Assembly (NCBI GenBank): GCA_032718475.1
Contig: JAUCBJ010001074.1
Span: forward strand, 1-51,062
Length of the DNA: 51,062 nucleotides
Direction of reading: 5' to 3'
Source: Nemertoderma westbladi
Lineage: Eukaryota; Xenacoelomorpha; Nemertodermatida; Nemertodermatidae
The position numbers were made by a program, and so were the translations under genes. Shown here in pieces: positions 9,013 through 19,567 of the stretch. The first letter of the stretch is position 1, and each line of letters opens with the position of its first letter. The notes beneath the pieces were generated by a model that had not been told where the DNA came from, did no database searches, and saw nothing but the letters and a program-made list of their open reading frames with translations.

Positions 9013-9314
9013 TGTTAGCGGATCCAATTAGCTGCACCACCCAGCGGAAAATGGGGAAAGGCATGATTTACGAATCATAATTGGATATGCGATATTACCA
9101 ATATAATATCGCATACCAATGGCACCAGGCAATATACATTGCCAGCTAGAGAGAGAGATACCAGCACATTATCTCATCTCAGGGGGAAGCTAAGCACATG
9201 GCCAGGGGAAAATAGGGATTGGCTCAGTAGCCTAGCAAACGCGGCGACACGTATTCTCCATACGACTCACACACACACCGGTCGGGATCTTTTGCCAACT
9301 AGGATCCCGTCACA
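9013..9314 (+). repeat. 3' LTR of module element
   Basis: 302 bp, TGT...ACA termini, preceded by a polypurine tract. The last 90 bp repeat at 5760-5851. The left boundary is inferred from the tract plus the TG dinucleotide, not from a full second copy. Confidence 0.6.
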
Positions 9315-10474
9315 TGTCTTTTGACATACGGTTTTTTACTATTAGCAGAAAAGGCGCGAAATTCAAAATTGAAATTTCACCAAGTGACTTGCGGTGTTTT
9401 ATCATCATATAGCTCTATGCTACGAAACAACTTGCCGACTATAATAGTTAACTACATTTTAATATTATTAATTAGGATTATATCCTTATAGCGGTAACAG
9501 TTTTGTTCTCATATTACAGCATTTATTGCGTATTGTTGATTGATGATAATAGTAAATACTATAGCACCGAACTATTTCTCTATAATGAAATTTTATAATT
9601 TATGTAATTCATCTGTATCTTTGAGGCAGGTTTATTGGGAACCGAGAAATTTTGTGACGTCCTAAAATTGAATGGGCTATGCAATTGAACAAACGCCATT
9701 TACATGGATATGTTAGTTTTCGTGCTGTGGTCCCTTTCTGGCACCAATCTGCAGTATTTTTTGTGCTAAATTTTCAATTTTTTATGGCTCACTAAAATTA
9801 ATGGATTTGCGGTATATAGCGGTTTTTTGGATGCTGATCACGATTATAGAATTTAAATATAACATTCGAGGACATTTTTGGCAATTTGGAATGTGCCCCC
9901 TGGGGCACGAAATAAACAAGCAGTGCAAATATCATAATAAAAAGCTTGTAATACAGTAACTGTTGTTATTAATTCCATTAGTCACTTGAGGTCAACCCGC
10001 CCTACCATAACTAAGAATCCCTTCTTAAGTTCTTTAAGCGAGATCAAAATGTAAAAAAGTCATAATATGTTAAGTCCAGCCAGAGGCTGACTAAGTAATA
10101 GTCAAAGAAACTGGATTCTACCGAACATAATAAAAATGACATTGGATATGAAATCACGGACCTCGAAAACCACCATAAAGAAAATTATAGCTAAAAATTA
10201 TAACTAAAAATAGTAATTTACGGACATTTTAAATCTACAATATGAAGGCAAACATTAATTTGCGTTTAACTCGAAATGACTTTTTGTGACTTGCGGTCTT
10301 ATTACATTGCACGGCAGAATTGTACATAATATACACACACACACACCCCCCATCACGAATCTGGACTGGACTTATATATGTGCGGGTGTGCGCTGACCAC
10401 ACTTAACGGTTTATTACTGTATCAATTACCGGTACCGGTAGTCCTAAACATTGTTGTAGTAAACTTTTCTTAAA
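9315..10474. other. Gene-free AT-rich spacer
   Basis: I see no coding or structured element beyond a CA microsatellite (about 10331-10346). The last 100 bases should contain the MRPL21 promoter. Confidence 0.4.
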
Positions 10475-10513
10475 ATGCAAAATCAAAATGCCTCCAGTTT
10501 TATTTTGCGTTAG
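10475..10513 (+). promoter_or_regulatory. Upstream ORF overlapping MRPL21 start
   Basis: An ATG at 10475 opens a 12-codon reading frame that runs past the MRPL21 ATG (10488) in another frame and stops at 10513. If included in the mRNA it could lower MRPL21 initiation; a TTGTAG acceptor-like site near 10453-10458 lies upstream of it. Confidence 0.4.
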
Positions 10514-11117
10514 AATTAGTAATTTGATACCGTCGTCACCCAAACTTTACCAGCGCCGTTGGTTCAACGCCAGACAGTTGAGGCATTTCCCCAGAACTTG
10601 GTCAAAACTTCCTATCAATTACGACTTCAGCGGCGAGGTATCTAAACTAACTATTGATGAATTGAAGACCACTTTACCGGGGCAAAACATAGTTGAGGAG
10701 TCGTTGCTTCGTAATTTAGATACTGAAACTAGCGACGGGTTAATCCAGCAAGTTGTAGAGGAGTTGGAAGTGCCACAGCGACTGTTTGCCGTCATTCAGT
10801 TGGCCGGGATACAATTCAAAGTGACTAATGAAGATATTATTCGCATTAGTGGGCACACGGATGCTGATATTGGCGATAGGATTCGTTTAGAGAAAGTACT
10901 GCTAGTAGGAGGCAACAACTTTACACTGCTGGGGATGCCATTATTACAAAGGAAGCAAGTCAGAGTAGACGCAACTGTTATTGAGAAAACCCACAGGGAG
11001 AAAATCGTAACCTTCCATATGAGACAACATCGCTTCAGAAGATACTTTGAACGTTGGCCTTTAGTTACAGTTATTCTCATTAACAGTATTACAGTTCTCC
11101 ACCATAAATTATATTAA
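10488..11117 (+). CDS. MRPL21: Mitochondrial large ribosomal subunit protein bL21m
   Basis: 209 residues. The N-terminal ~40 are Arg-rich, without acidic residues, and include YQRRWFNARQLRHFPR, as expected of a mitochondrial import presequence. The L21 domain occupies about 95-205: LFAVIQLAGIQFKVTNEDII, GDRIRLEKVLLVGGNNFTLLG, MPLLQRKQVRVDATVIE, then EKIVTFHMRQHRFRRYF, the basic rRNA-binding loop corresponding to the bacterial KRRR..RR.GHRQ region. It would assemble into the mitoribosome. The ATG at 10488 gives a sensible presequence. Intronless; CDC16 begins 140 bp downstream on the same strand. Confidence 0.88.
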   Translation: MPPVLFCVRISNLIPSSPKLYQRRWFNARQLRHFPRTWSKLPINYDFSGEVSKLTIDELKTTLPGQNIVEESLLRNLDTETSDGLIQQVVEELEVPQRLFAVIQLAGIQFKVTNEDIIRISGHTDADIGDRIRLEKVLLVGGNNFTLLGMPLLQRKQVRVDATVIEKTHREKIVTFHMRQHRFRRYFERWPLVTVILINSITVLHHKLY

Positions 11118-11257
11118 GAAAATAGCAGTAGGCTATACTTTTATGATATTAGAAATAGTACCTACGTTAATTTCTTTGGTATTGTTATTTGCAGTTTTTA
11201 CTATTTACCGGTAACCTACAGTTCAACGATAAACTTCTCACTTAATAGCCTGGAGGC
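11118..11257 (+). promoter_or_regulatory. Intercistronic spacer with splice-acceptor-like site before CDC16
   Basis: The 140-base gap holds no AATAAA or ATTAAA. It does hold a pyrimidine-rich stretch ending TATTTGCAG, with the AG at 11193-11194, 63 bases before the CDC16 ATG, and a second CCTACAG at 11215-11221. Neither flanking gene needs a coding intron, so the site could accept a trans-spliced leader or end a 5' UTR intron. Confidence 0.4.
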
Positions 11258-13054
11258 ATGGAATCACCGACAACTAATCTTTATAACAATATTCGCTCTG
11301 TAATTTCCAACTACAGCAGTTTGGCTCAGTTTGAATCCTCGGTTTTCTGGTCCGATAAACTCTTCTCGATATCAGGGCTTCCTGAAGACGGCCTCCTTTA
11401 CGCGCAATGCCTCTACCGAAGTGGCCAGTACCACAGAGCTTCCCACTTTATTGTGAGTCGCGAGTTGCACAAAGTCTACTTACCTTTCTGTTTATTAGCG
11501 GCGAAATGCCACGTGGACGCGGGCGAGTTTACGATCGCGAGCGAAGTACTGGACGCGGTTCTAGCGAGCGACGTTGACTTCCGTCCGGGGGCCGGGTGCA
11601 GCCCCTCCACGCTCCTCGGGTGTCCCGCTAACCGGAGTAAAAGCGACGTGCTGCTACTGCGTGGGCGCATCCTGGAGGCATCAGAGAATCCGGAGGCCGT
11701 CAACTGCTACCGGGAGGCCCTCGCTCTCGACGTTTACAACTTCGAGGCCTTCCGTCGACTCACCTGTAACAGTTTAATCCGCGGGGAGGAATGCCAGGAG
11801 CTGATTGACTCGTTGTCATGGCCTCCTGGATGCCCGGAAGACGAGATGCTAATGATACGGTTTCTATACCACAGTAAACTCTCCAGCAACTATCCCGAGC
11901 AGAGCGGCACCCCAGAAACGCTCCCCGAATTACTCTCCCCTTTAACGAACAACCTAGAGGTTCTCTCCGATGTGGCCAATAAATATTTCGCTAATTCAGA
12001 CCTGCGGAGTTGCAGGAAGTTGACGGAAGCGATCCTCCGCATGGAGCCGTACCACATGGCGACACTCCCAGCGCACGTGGCCACTCTCACGGAGAGCCGC
12101 GACTCAAACGGTCTGTTCTACTTGGCGCACAAACTAGTGGGTCTGTACCCCGGAATGGGGTTCTCGTGGTACGCCGTGGGCTGCTACTACTACACGCTGA
12201 GTAAGTTCGAGACAGCCCGAATGATGTTGAACAAATGTGTGACATTGGACCCAGGATTGGGTGCGGCGTGGCTGCTATACGGTCACGCGTTCGCCCAGGA
12301 AGGAGAACACGATCAAGCCCTCACGCAGTACTTTACCTCTTGTAAACTTATGACCGGGTCGCATCTCCCTTTACTGTATGTGGGTCTCGAACACCGAATC
12401 ACCAACAACCCCAAACTGGCGGAGCGATTCTTCTCACAGGCCTTAGAAGCGGCCCCCAATGAACCCTGCGTGCTGCACGAGATGGGGGTTGACGCGTTCC
12501 ACAACCGGCGATACGAACTCGCTCAAGATCGCTTCCTCGCCGCGCTCCGCAATATCCGGGCCGGTTGTCAAGGGGATGTGGTTCCGGAACGTTGGGAGTC
12601 GCTACTCAACAATCTGGGTCACGTGAGTCGGAAGCTAGGGAAACTCGACACTGCGATTGGTTACCACGAGGACGCGTTGCTGCTGTCGCCTGGCAACCCG
12701 TCCACATACGCGGCACTCGGTTTGGTTTACTCACTCCAGGGGGAGCTGGAGACAGCAGCCGAGTACCTCCATAAGTGTCTCAGTGTAAAGCGCGATGACA
12801 CATTCGCGCTGAATCTGCTATCCGCTATTCTAGAATCGCTGTCCAACAAACAGGTTGACTTTAATGACCCGAACGAACCAGCTGATTTAACAGCACCATT
12901 CGATACCAGCGATGTTTTACTTCACGATATATCAAAACTAGGAGAGTCGAATATCGATAATTGGCCCAAAGCGGTGCCACAACGAACTTTACAAACCCGT
13001 AAACCGCTCAACGAGTCAGATATAGATGTATCCATGGAGATAGAAGATTTGTAA
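11258..13054 (+). CDS. CDC16: Anaphase-promoting complex subunit 6 (CDC16)
   Basis: 598 residues of TPR superhelix. CDC16 is a homodimeric TPR scaffold of the APC/C ubiquitin ligase, which degrades cyclin B and securin. Recognisable features include the N-terminal SSVFWSDKLFSISGLPEDGLLYAQCLYRSGQYHRA, the LLRGRILEASENPEAVNCYREAL repeat (about 133-155), FEAFRRLTCNSLI, GLYPGMGFSWYAVGCYYYTLSKFETARMMLNK (about 293-325), DPGLGAAWLLYGHAFAQEGEHDQAL and a run of C-terminal TPRs to about 520. A Ser/Asp-rich tail follows. It is intronless and markedly more GC-rich than its flanks. No frameshift or poly(A) scar is seen, so it reads as a functional gene and not as a decaying retrocopy. Confidence 0.95.
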   Translation: MESPTTNLYNNIRSVISNYSSLAQFESSVFWSDKLFSISGLPEDGLLYAQCLYRSGQYHRASHFIVSRELHKVYLPFCLLAAKCHVDAGEFTIASEVLDAVLASDVDFRPGAGCSPSTLLGCPANRSKSDVLLLRGRILEASENPEAVNCYREALALDVYNFEAFRRLTCNSLIRGEECQELIDSLSWPPGCPEDEMLMIRFLYHSKLSSNYPEQSGTPETLPELLSPLTNNLEVLSDVANKYFANSDLRSCRKLTEAILRMEPYHMATLPAHVATLTESRDSNGLFYLAHKLVGLYPGMGFSWYAVGCYYYTLSKFETARMMLNKCVTLDPGLGAAWLLYGHAFAQEGEHDQALTQYFTSCKLMTGSHLPLLYVGLEHRITNNPKLAERFFSQALEAAPNEPCVLHEMGVDAFHNRRYELAQDRFLAALRNIRAGCQGDVVPERWESLLNNLGHVSRKLGKLDTAIGYHEDALLLSPGNPSTYAALGLVYSLQGELETAAEYLHKCLSVKRDDTFALNLLSAILESLSNKQVDFNDPNEPADLTAPFDTSDVLLHDISKLGESNIDNWPKAVPQRTLQTRKPLNESDIDVSMEIEDL

Positions 13055-13229
13055 ACACAAAGACTGTACATTTCCCACTCATTGCTTTTTATAAGTAAAG
13101 TGCAAACAAGTGACAAATTTTGTGTTATTGTTATGTTATTGACAGTAACACAGTATCTTGTGTTAATGTTATACTCACTCTTAGATGCCTTATTACACCT
13201 TTCGGTTGAAGATAGAGAGTTTTGGACTG

Positions 13230-13235
13230 AATAAA
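13230..13235 (+). terminator. Poly(A) signal AATAAA after CDC16
   Basis: Canonical AATAAA 176 bases after the CDC16 stop, and the first such hexamer after the start of MRPL21. Confidence 0.55.
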
Positions 13236-13390
13236 GTGTGATCTTACTCTCAGAATTGCTCGTTTTTTTTCACTGCGGCTGAAACGCTTCAGACCCCTAA
13301 AGTACCATCTCAAACGTTATTTAAGTGAACTGAAACATAACAAATAACTACTACTGGGAAGCAGCTCGCGATTTAAATTGCTACAAACAT

Positions 13391-13444
13391 TAATTATAAA
13401 TTATTATAATTAATTATTATAATTAATTATTATAATTAATCATT
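13391..13444 (+). repeat. AT-rich tandem repeat
   Basis: About four copies of a 13-14 base ATTATAATTAATT unit. Confidence 0.8.
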
Positions 13445-13578
13445 ATTTTAATTAGATTAAATACTTTAGGACTACATACAGTATAATTAAAGGAACGTAA
13501 CAATAACTAACATAAATAACTACCCGTCTGTGTAGTTGTGCAGACATCCCATCCTTGCCGTCCCTTCATGGTGCTGCC

Positions 13579-14062
13579 TAAGGCCCGCCGCACACTGGAG
13601 ATGAAAGATGCATCCTATTTTTTAAATATATAATGATAGCTTTTATATTATTTATTAATTACGTTTAAATTTTAATCCAATTATATGTTTTGAGCATAAC
13701 ATAGTGCATAACAGACATACTGGGAGATCTGGGAAGATATAAATCAGATAATTTATTATATAAACCTCTACTTTACGTAGACTGCACTGGTAAAAAGTAA
13801 ATGCGGTAATAGCAACATCCTATCAATCAACAGTGCACCAACCCGCCAACTGATTATTGAACTACATTATGTAATAGTGTGGGTTGGCGGCTGCTTTTGA
13901 TCACATTTTTTAATGTATATTTCAATATTGAATTGCTCATGCATCTTGAATCTCTAGTGTACGGCCGCGACCTCCCATTGTCTACAATATATTCTAAATT
14001 CGAGATGCAAAAAAATATAACATCGACGATGGAGTTGCATCTTTAGTATGCGGCGGGCCTTA
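13579..14062. mobile_element. MITE with GGCCCGCCGCA inverted termini
   Basis: Inverted ends AAGGCCCGCCGCACACT (13580) and the complement of AGTATGCGGCGGGCCTT (to 14061) enclose about 480 bp of non-coding AT-rich DNA, with further inside similarity (AAAGATGCATC versus AAGATGCAACTC). TA dinucleotides flank both ends and may be the target duplication. It resembles non-autonomous DNA transposons; the superfamily is not certain. Confidence 0.65.
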
Positions 14063-14079
14063 CAAGTGTTAGACAGTGT

Positions 14080-14690
14080 AGACCTTCGTAAACTTCAAAA
14101 AGCATTTGATTCCATCCATAGAGCTAAAATGCTGGAAATCCTATGAGCTTACGGAATACCACAAGTAATCATTGCTGCCATTGAATTGTAATTTTGTGAC
14201 ACAGAAGCTCAGGTGATCTCACCAGTTGGTAAAACTGAGTTCTTCTCAATCCTGGCTGGTGTACTGCAATATACTATTCATAATTTAATCTTATTGAATT
14301 GGATTATCCAATGGGGATAACGACAACTGGTGAAGATCTTGGGTTGACACACATGTGAACATAAAAGCTGCATGCAGATATCCTGATCATACATTCACAG
14401 ACTTTGGGGGTGACACTGACCTGCTTTTTAATAAGCTAGCTATTAACTACGCTACTCTAATACGATGAACTGGGAAGGGCTGCTAAGGCGGTTGGAATAC
14501 ATATAAATGCTACGAAGGCAGAATACATGGAAACCATACTGGAACGAGTACTTTTAAAGAGGGGTAAGTACTAGACATTGACGAAATAACAACGACTTGA
14601 TGGTTGTTACTCAATACTACTACTGTAAAGGTAGCACTTTTCTGGCAACCAACACAAGCAAGGCATAAACCTGGACGACCGGCTATGACA
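14080..14690 (+). pseudogene. Degenerate RTE-like RT fragment
   Basis: Broken frames still show RT motifs: KLQKAFDSIHRAKMLEIL, AYGIPQVIIAAI, a GVLQ, AVGIHINATKAEYM, and near the end WQPTQARHKPGRP, matching the WQPHGVNKHGGQP block of the complete copies. Several stops and deletions are present. It is clearly a different, older family than the RTE-like copies at 4 and 31 kb. Confidence 0.7.
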
Positions 14691-14698
14691 TAAATAAT

Positions 14699-16173
14699 GT
14701 GTTAATTACCAAATAAACATAGTTGGGTATGTTTTGCGTTCTATGCTGGCTGAGAGAAAACAGAAAACACTAAGGTGCTGTCGTAGTGAACGTTTTCTCC
14801 CTAACCGGGCTTCTTCAGACTATAATATGAGAATGTTCAATTATTGCATCCCGCCACCAAATCAAAAATCCCTCTCTTTTATATTAAAATGGTTCTGTGT
14901 CATTAGGTCCTATTGACGTGTTACAGTACTAGTTAGAATACGCAGAAACCTTTTAATATAAAATAAACATATATTTTTGATTTGATGGCGGGATGAAATA
15001 ATTTAACATGTTTTCTGCTTTCTCTCAACCAACATAAACCCCAATACTACTAGGATCGACATGCTTATATATATATTACATATATATTTAGAATGCTGTG
15101 CCGGCTTATTGCAAAATTGCGCCGCCACAACAGCCTATCACCCATTACATTACATTCCGCATCTTCAAGGCCAGTGTCCTTTAAGATGCGTCTCAAGAAA
15201 GTCATGGGCTGTCCACCATGCTGATTCATTCCATGAGGCCGCCAAAGCACAAGATTATGCACTGGCTGGGTCCTCACGACGAAAGCAATGTCCTGCAAAG
15301 CGGAAGCGTCTTTGTTCTAGTGTTAAGCTTGGGGGAACCAATGAGACACCTCCAAAGTTATATTGTGTTTGGTTGGAGATATGTGCATTGTACTTGACAC
15401 AATGAACCCGGCGTGGCATTCTTGTGAATGTGCCATCCAGAGATTTGGTGTCCTCAGCAGTTAGAGCCCAGCATGGACTTCCATAGAGGAGTACTGGAAC
15501 TACTGCTGCTCTAAATAATCGGACCTTAAGTTTCCGATTAATTCTCGGTGACTTCCAAATCCTGGAAAGCCTATTCAAGGCTGCCCATGCCTTTCCCTTA
15601 CGTATTCGAAGGTCCTTACCTGAATTTCGGATCCATGATCCCAGGTAACAGCAGTCGTCCACATGCTCAAGCATTCCATTCCTTGAGCTTATGCTCATTC
15701 GGTCAGAGACTTGCTGAGGACTTTCAAAGTTAACTGTCTAAATTTTGGTATTTTTGGAGTTAATAAAAAGACCAACACTAGAAGCAGCCTGTTATAATGA
15801 GCTGAGGAGCCGCCTAGTGGTTCTCCCTCTAGTGATTCTGAGAGTACTCCTAAGTCATCAGCAAAGTCTAGATCAGTTAGGTACATGGCAGGATTTACTC
15901 GATTTCTTGAGCCAGTAGGTGTAGTTACCATCACCCCATCATCATTATGATATTCTAAGGACATGCGTAGAATATAGTCAACCACAATTATGAACAAGAT
16001 TGGCGCAAGTGTCTCTCCCTGGAGGACGCCCCATAACATTTCAAATGGTTATGTGTCACTGTCAACAGTAGACAAATGTTGTCGAACCATCGTATACTGA
16101 TCTGATTGTTGCAATAATTTCATCAGGATGAACACCAATACTTACCCAACTCTGTTTGTTTGGTAATTAACAC
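14699..16173. mobile_element. Long-TIR MITE interrupted by RTE copy
   Basis: The left arm (14699-about 14895) and the right arm (about 14949-15048 plus 16143-16173) are inverted copies. The outer ends GTGTTAATTACCAAATAAAC and the complement of GTTTGTTTGGTAATTAACAC match, then AGTTGGGTA, GAGAGAAAACAGAAAAC and the inner CCCGCCACCAAATCAAAAAT. Without the 1.09-kb LINE insert the element would be about 380 bp of near-palindrome. No coding. Confidence 0.8.
15049..16134 (-). mobile_element. RTE-like LINE, truncated copy 2, inside MITE
   Basis: Target duplication CCAATACT at 15041-15048 and 16135-16142. Frames 15255-15698 and 15695-16039 encode the RT thumb/C-terminus and the palm with DLDFADDLGVLSE, closely similar to copy 1 but with frameshifts and small deletions. 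It is 5'-truncated inside the RT before the first Asp motif. The 3' tail is a short CTACTAGG. Confidence 0.85.
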
Positions 16174-17131
16174 GTCATACCGCTATACTATGGAACCGCT
16201 GGCAATCGCCTACCGATTTATATCTAATTTATGACATATATAGACCAACTTGAAATGGATATTGGACTTGGGAGAAACGAAACTATGGAGAATCGAAAAG
16301 CCTGCCCATCCCCAATGTCCGAGCTCGCTCGACCTAATAGTATAACGAAACTCATCAAGCAGCAACCACCATCACTAAGTAATGAAACAAAGAAAATTAA
16401 ATAAAAAGTAAATGATAATTGATATTGAAAAGTCCATTGATTTTGTTTTTGTAAACTCTAAAACTAAGGGAAATTCAGATAAAGTGAAAAACTATCTGTC
16501 ACTATAACAATATTTATAATTTAACAATATAAAATATTTATTTATAAAATATTATTGGAGTCTTTGTCAGTCACCAAACTTAACGACATATTAATTTTCT
16601 ATAATCCGCTTTCGTTGTTTTTCTTTGGATAACGCTGAGAAAGAACCTCTTAGGGTAACCAGCAGCAGGAGAATAGAAATAAGGAAAACATATACTGATA
16701 TTAATTTCATATGATATATTATTACTACAGATAAACCATACAATGGGGAGTTTAGGCACAAAGCAACTTTGGCTATCGAAATCAAATTGAAATAGCACAA
16801 TACAGTGGATTTACATATCTGGTACTATATCAATGATGTCCTCAAGGTAATATAATAAATTATTTTATGTAACAAAATGGGTGAAGAGTGCAGAGAAATG
16901 AATGCGAATGGATACCTTTAAAAAATATACGTGGGTACCACCTGAGAACCCTTTGCGTTGTTTGGTAAACCGAGTGTGTTAACTTATTAGGTAAATGATA
17001 TCTTACAAACGATGGCAACAAACCGTTTACTGTATTGACCTGACTCACTCCGTAACATGTAATGAAAAACTGTAGCAAAAATCCATCGTTGAAATGTATT
17101 TATATTATATTATATATTATTTGTCGATAAG
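16174..17131. other. Gene-free AT-rich spacer
   Basis: No coding or repeat structure recognised beyond generic AT-rich words. The short minus-strand frames here lack family resemblance. Confidence 0.4.
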
Positions 17132-17137
17132 TTTAAT
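17132..17137 (-). terminator. Poly(A) signal ATTAAA for UBE2K
   Basis: ATTAAA on the minus strand, 38 bases beyond the UBE2K stop. Confidence 0.5.
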
Positions 17138-17175
17138 ATATTATTATAGATTATATATTCCGGTAATGGGTCAGT

Positions 17176-17778
17176 TTACGTGAACAATCGCTCTACAGCT
17201 CGTTCTACATCCCACATAGTGGAACTAAGTGCGATGCGAGCGTCTTCGGCAGTCACGCCCATGTCTATCATTGTACGCACCTTGCGCTCGCAGTCACCAA
17301 TATTAGGCGGACCCCCCGCGTAAACGTGGTTCCAATACCGGGCGGTCGTGGCGAATACGCCGCGGTTATCCTTGTATTGTTTGGCGACGACGGCGTCCTG
17401 GGGGTCATCTGGCTCTGCCGCTGAGAGGAGCGCTTGCAACGAGAGAAGAACAGTCCGTAGTGTCATCGCCGCAGCCCATTGGTCTTTGAGAATATCGAGA
17501 CAAATAGCGCCGGTAACCGAGCTAATATTCGGGTGCCAAATCTTTGTTATAAACTTAACTTTGGGTGGATTAAAGGGGTAAGTCTCGGGAACGTCTATGG
17601 ATAAGAAGTAAATGCCCTGTTCGTAAGGAGTATCCGGAGGTCCCGCAATTTCCCCCCTTAATTTAAGGAAATTTGATTCATCTAAAACTTCTAATTTAAT
17701 CGCATTTTTCATACAATCTTCACTTTTGATAACTTCCTTAAACTCCCGTTTCACTCTTTGCACAGCGATATTAGTCAT
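17176..17778 (-). CDS. UBE2K: Ubiquitin-conjugating enzyme E2 K (E2-25K)
   Basis: 200 residues, the same length as vertebrate UBE2K. The class II E2 layout is complete: the UBC core (1-~155) starts MTNIAVQRVKREFKEV, has LRGEIAGPPDTPYE, YPFNPPKVKFITKIWHPN (HPN at 82-84) and catalytic Cys93 in GAICLDILKDQW. A C-terminal UBA domain (about 160-200) has RTMIDMGVTAEDARIALSS. The enzyme accepts ubiquitin from E1 and builds K48-linked chains in cytosol and nucleus. The ATG at 17778 is the family's normal start. The gene is intronless here although vertebrate orthologues have several introns. Its isolated position on the opposite strand leaves a fixed retrocopy possible, but the frame is fully intact. 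Confidence 0.95.
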   Translation of the reverse strand: MTNIAVQRVKREFKEVIKSEDCMKNAIKLEVLDESNFLKLRGEIAGPPDTPYEQGIYFLSIDVPETYPFNPPKVKFITKIWHPNISSVTGAICLDILKDQWAAAMTLRTVLLSLQALLSAAEPDDPQDAVVAKQYKDNRGVFATTARYWNHVYAGGPPNIGDCERKVRTMIDMGVTAEDARIALSSTMWDVERAVERLFT

Positions 17779-19340
17779 GGCGTTTTTAAATCCAGATATT
17801 GTCTCCTTCCTATCGCTTCACAGAGTCACACTTCTACGACCGTCGACCGCGAGACAATTGAATGTCAGTATGTAGGATGTCTGATAGCAGGGCTGCAGCC
17901 TGCAGGGACCAAGGGAAGGTACAGTCAGCCAGTAGTCTCAGTCACACCTGTCTGACCGTCGGGTTAACTGGTTAATGCTGCAATGGACAATGGTCAGATG
18001 GTTAATCGTCTGGTCAAGGCCGCCCGCAAACCTGTTTAATTGCAATCGGCATATGCTGATATGAATCATACATGAATACCAGACAGCCAGATTACTGTTG
18101 ACTGATAGGGCCTATAACAGTCAGACAGTATAATGTATAAAGATACCGGTACTGCGGTAACAGGCAGACAGGCAAGATAGGAAATACAGAAATAGGTCAA
18201 GACTTGAAGTAAGGCCTACATACTGACATAAGTCAGTCTAAAGTCAGTAAGTTAGTACCGGTACAGACTGCTGGACTGGCAGAAGTATGACAGTATGTAC
18301 TGCAAATGCAAACTGGCAAAAGCAAATAACTGTATTTTTCAACATCATCATACAAAAGTGTATGCACATTCATGTATGAAAGATAGCTGGAGAGGCCTAC
18401 CACAGTACCATTGTATCAACTACCGGACCACCTTCAACGCGAAGCCTGTTACTGTACTACAGTACTGCAGTACTGCAGTTGCAGTACTACTGAACAAGTA
18501 CAGTAATACTCTAATAAGCATTTGCATTAAACTGTTAAAAGTGCAATTCATCACACACCACTCAGTCTGCAGTCACTCTTACTCTTGCCCACTCGGACTC
18601 AGGCACTCCGCCAATAACCTGCAATCAGCCAATCAAACGATTGGCTGATGACTATATGGATCGATGACTATTAATTGTCTTCAACTATAGCGCTGATTCA
18701 CAATCGTGTTCAATAAGCTGGCGCAGGATTTTTTGCACCTGCAAGCGTCGTTCGGCGTAGAAAATATAGCACTCATATATGGCGTCACAAAAGATAATCT
18801 GATAATAGTGTATGTAAATAATTTAATCACTCATTGAGCGCCGTGCTCTTCATCGTCAACCGTAGTCGTCACTCTTTCCGCTCAGTAATATAACCTACAC
18901 TTAGCCACGACTAACCTACTGTAGATGTGTGGCGCCTGATGTCAATACTGTAATTACCCAGGCAACACGGATACGTTGAATCAACATTGTTAGAAGGTTG
19001 GCACCGTTGATTAATGGTTAGCGTATTTTTTCAAGTTGTACCCGTAATGTACTGTAGATGTTAGGTTGAAAAATAAACAAAATATTAGAAGATTTACTTC
19101 AATCCAGTTTAAAATGTTAAAACAACGTTGCTTATAAGATGTCAAAATTACAAATTATTTGTTTAATCCACAAAAACTTATACCTTACTGTACTGTATGT
19201 ACGTAGATATGACGTTTCAAAATGTGCATCAAACCAACGTTATGCAAATTACGTTATAGCATCTTTAGCAATTCAACCACAAAATCTACAAGCGCTTTAG
19301 TTAAATTTTAAATGTTGCATCAATGTTAGGAACTTAACCA
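17779..19340. other. UBE2K upstream region and gene-free spacer
   Basis: No coding sequence is supported. Many short CAGTACTG/CCGGTACC palindromes (about 18430-18500 especially) occur. The UBE2K promoter should be within the first 200 bases on the minus strand, but no element stands out. Confidence 0.4.
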
Positions 19341-19545
19341 CAAAAATGCCTAGTTTAGTTTCACTATTAATTTTTTTATCACTAAAATTAATCATTTTTT
19401 CACCTAAATCGCAACTTAATTAATTTTCAACTTAATCATTCTTCCACTTTTATTACATTTTTTTTCACTAAATTTAATCATTCTCCAGTAAAATTAATCA
19501 TTAATTTACTAAAATTAATCATTCATAACTATTTTTTATTGACAT
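19341..19545 (+). repeat. Degenerate TAAAATTAATCATT repeats
   Basis: About seven imperfect copies of a CACTAAAATTAATCATT-like word, roughly 25-40 bases apart. Confidence 0.6.
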
Positions 19546-19567
19546 TGGGATAGTACCGGTACATATT

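Larger units (their letters stand above)
5760..9314 (+). mobile_element. Decayed LTR element carrying only the A-B-C module
   Basis: Direct repeats of about 90 bp (5760-5851 and 9225-9314, both ending GGATCCCGTCACA) bound a 3.5-kb unit. The right-hand repeat sits at the end of a plausible 302-bp LTR, 9013-9314, that starts TGTTAGCGG after a purine tract GGGGGGAG and ends GTCACA (TGT...ACA). Coding content is three decayed regions homologous, in the same order, to the three extra ORFs of the BEL/Pao element at 39.0-41.8 kb. No RT, integrase or protease is present, so the copy is non-autonomous. Its LTR does not resemble the BEL element's LTR. Confidence 0.7.

Noticed and set aside
11258-13054. 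CDC16 as a processed retrocopy
   Set aside because: No poly(A) scar, flanking duplication or disabling change; a proper poly(A) signal and a close same-strand neighbour favour a functional gene.
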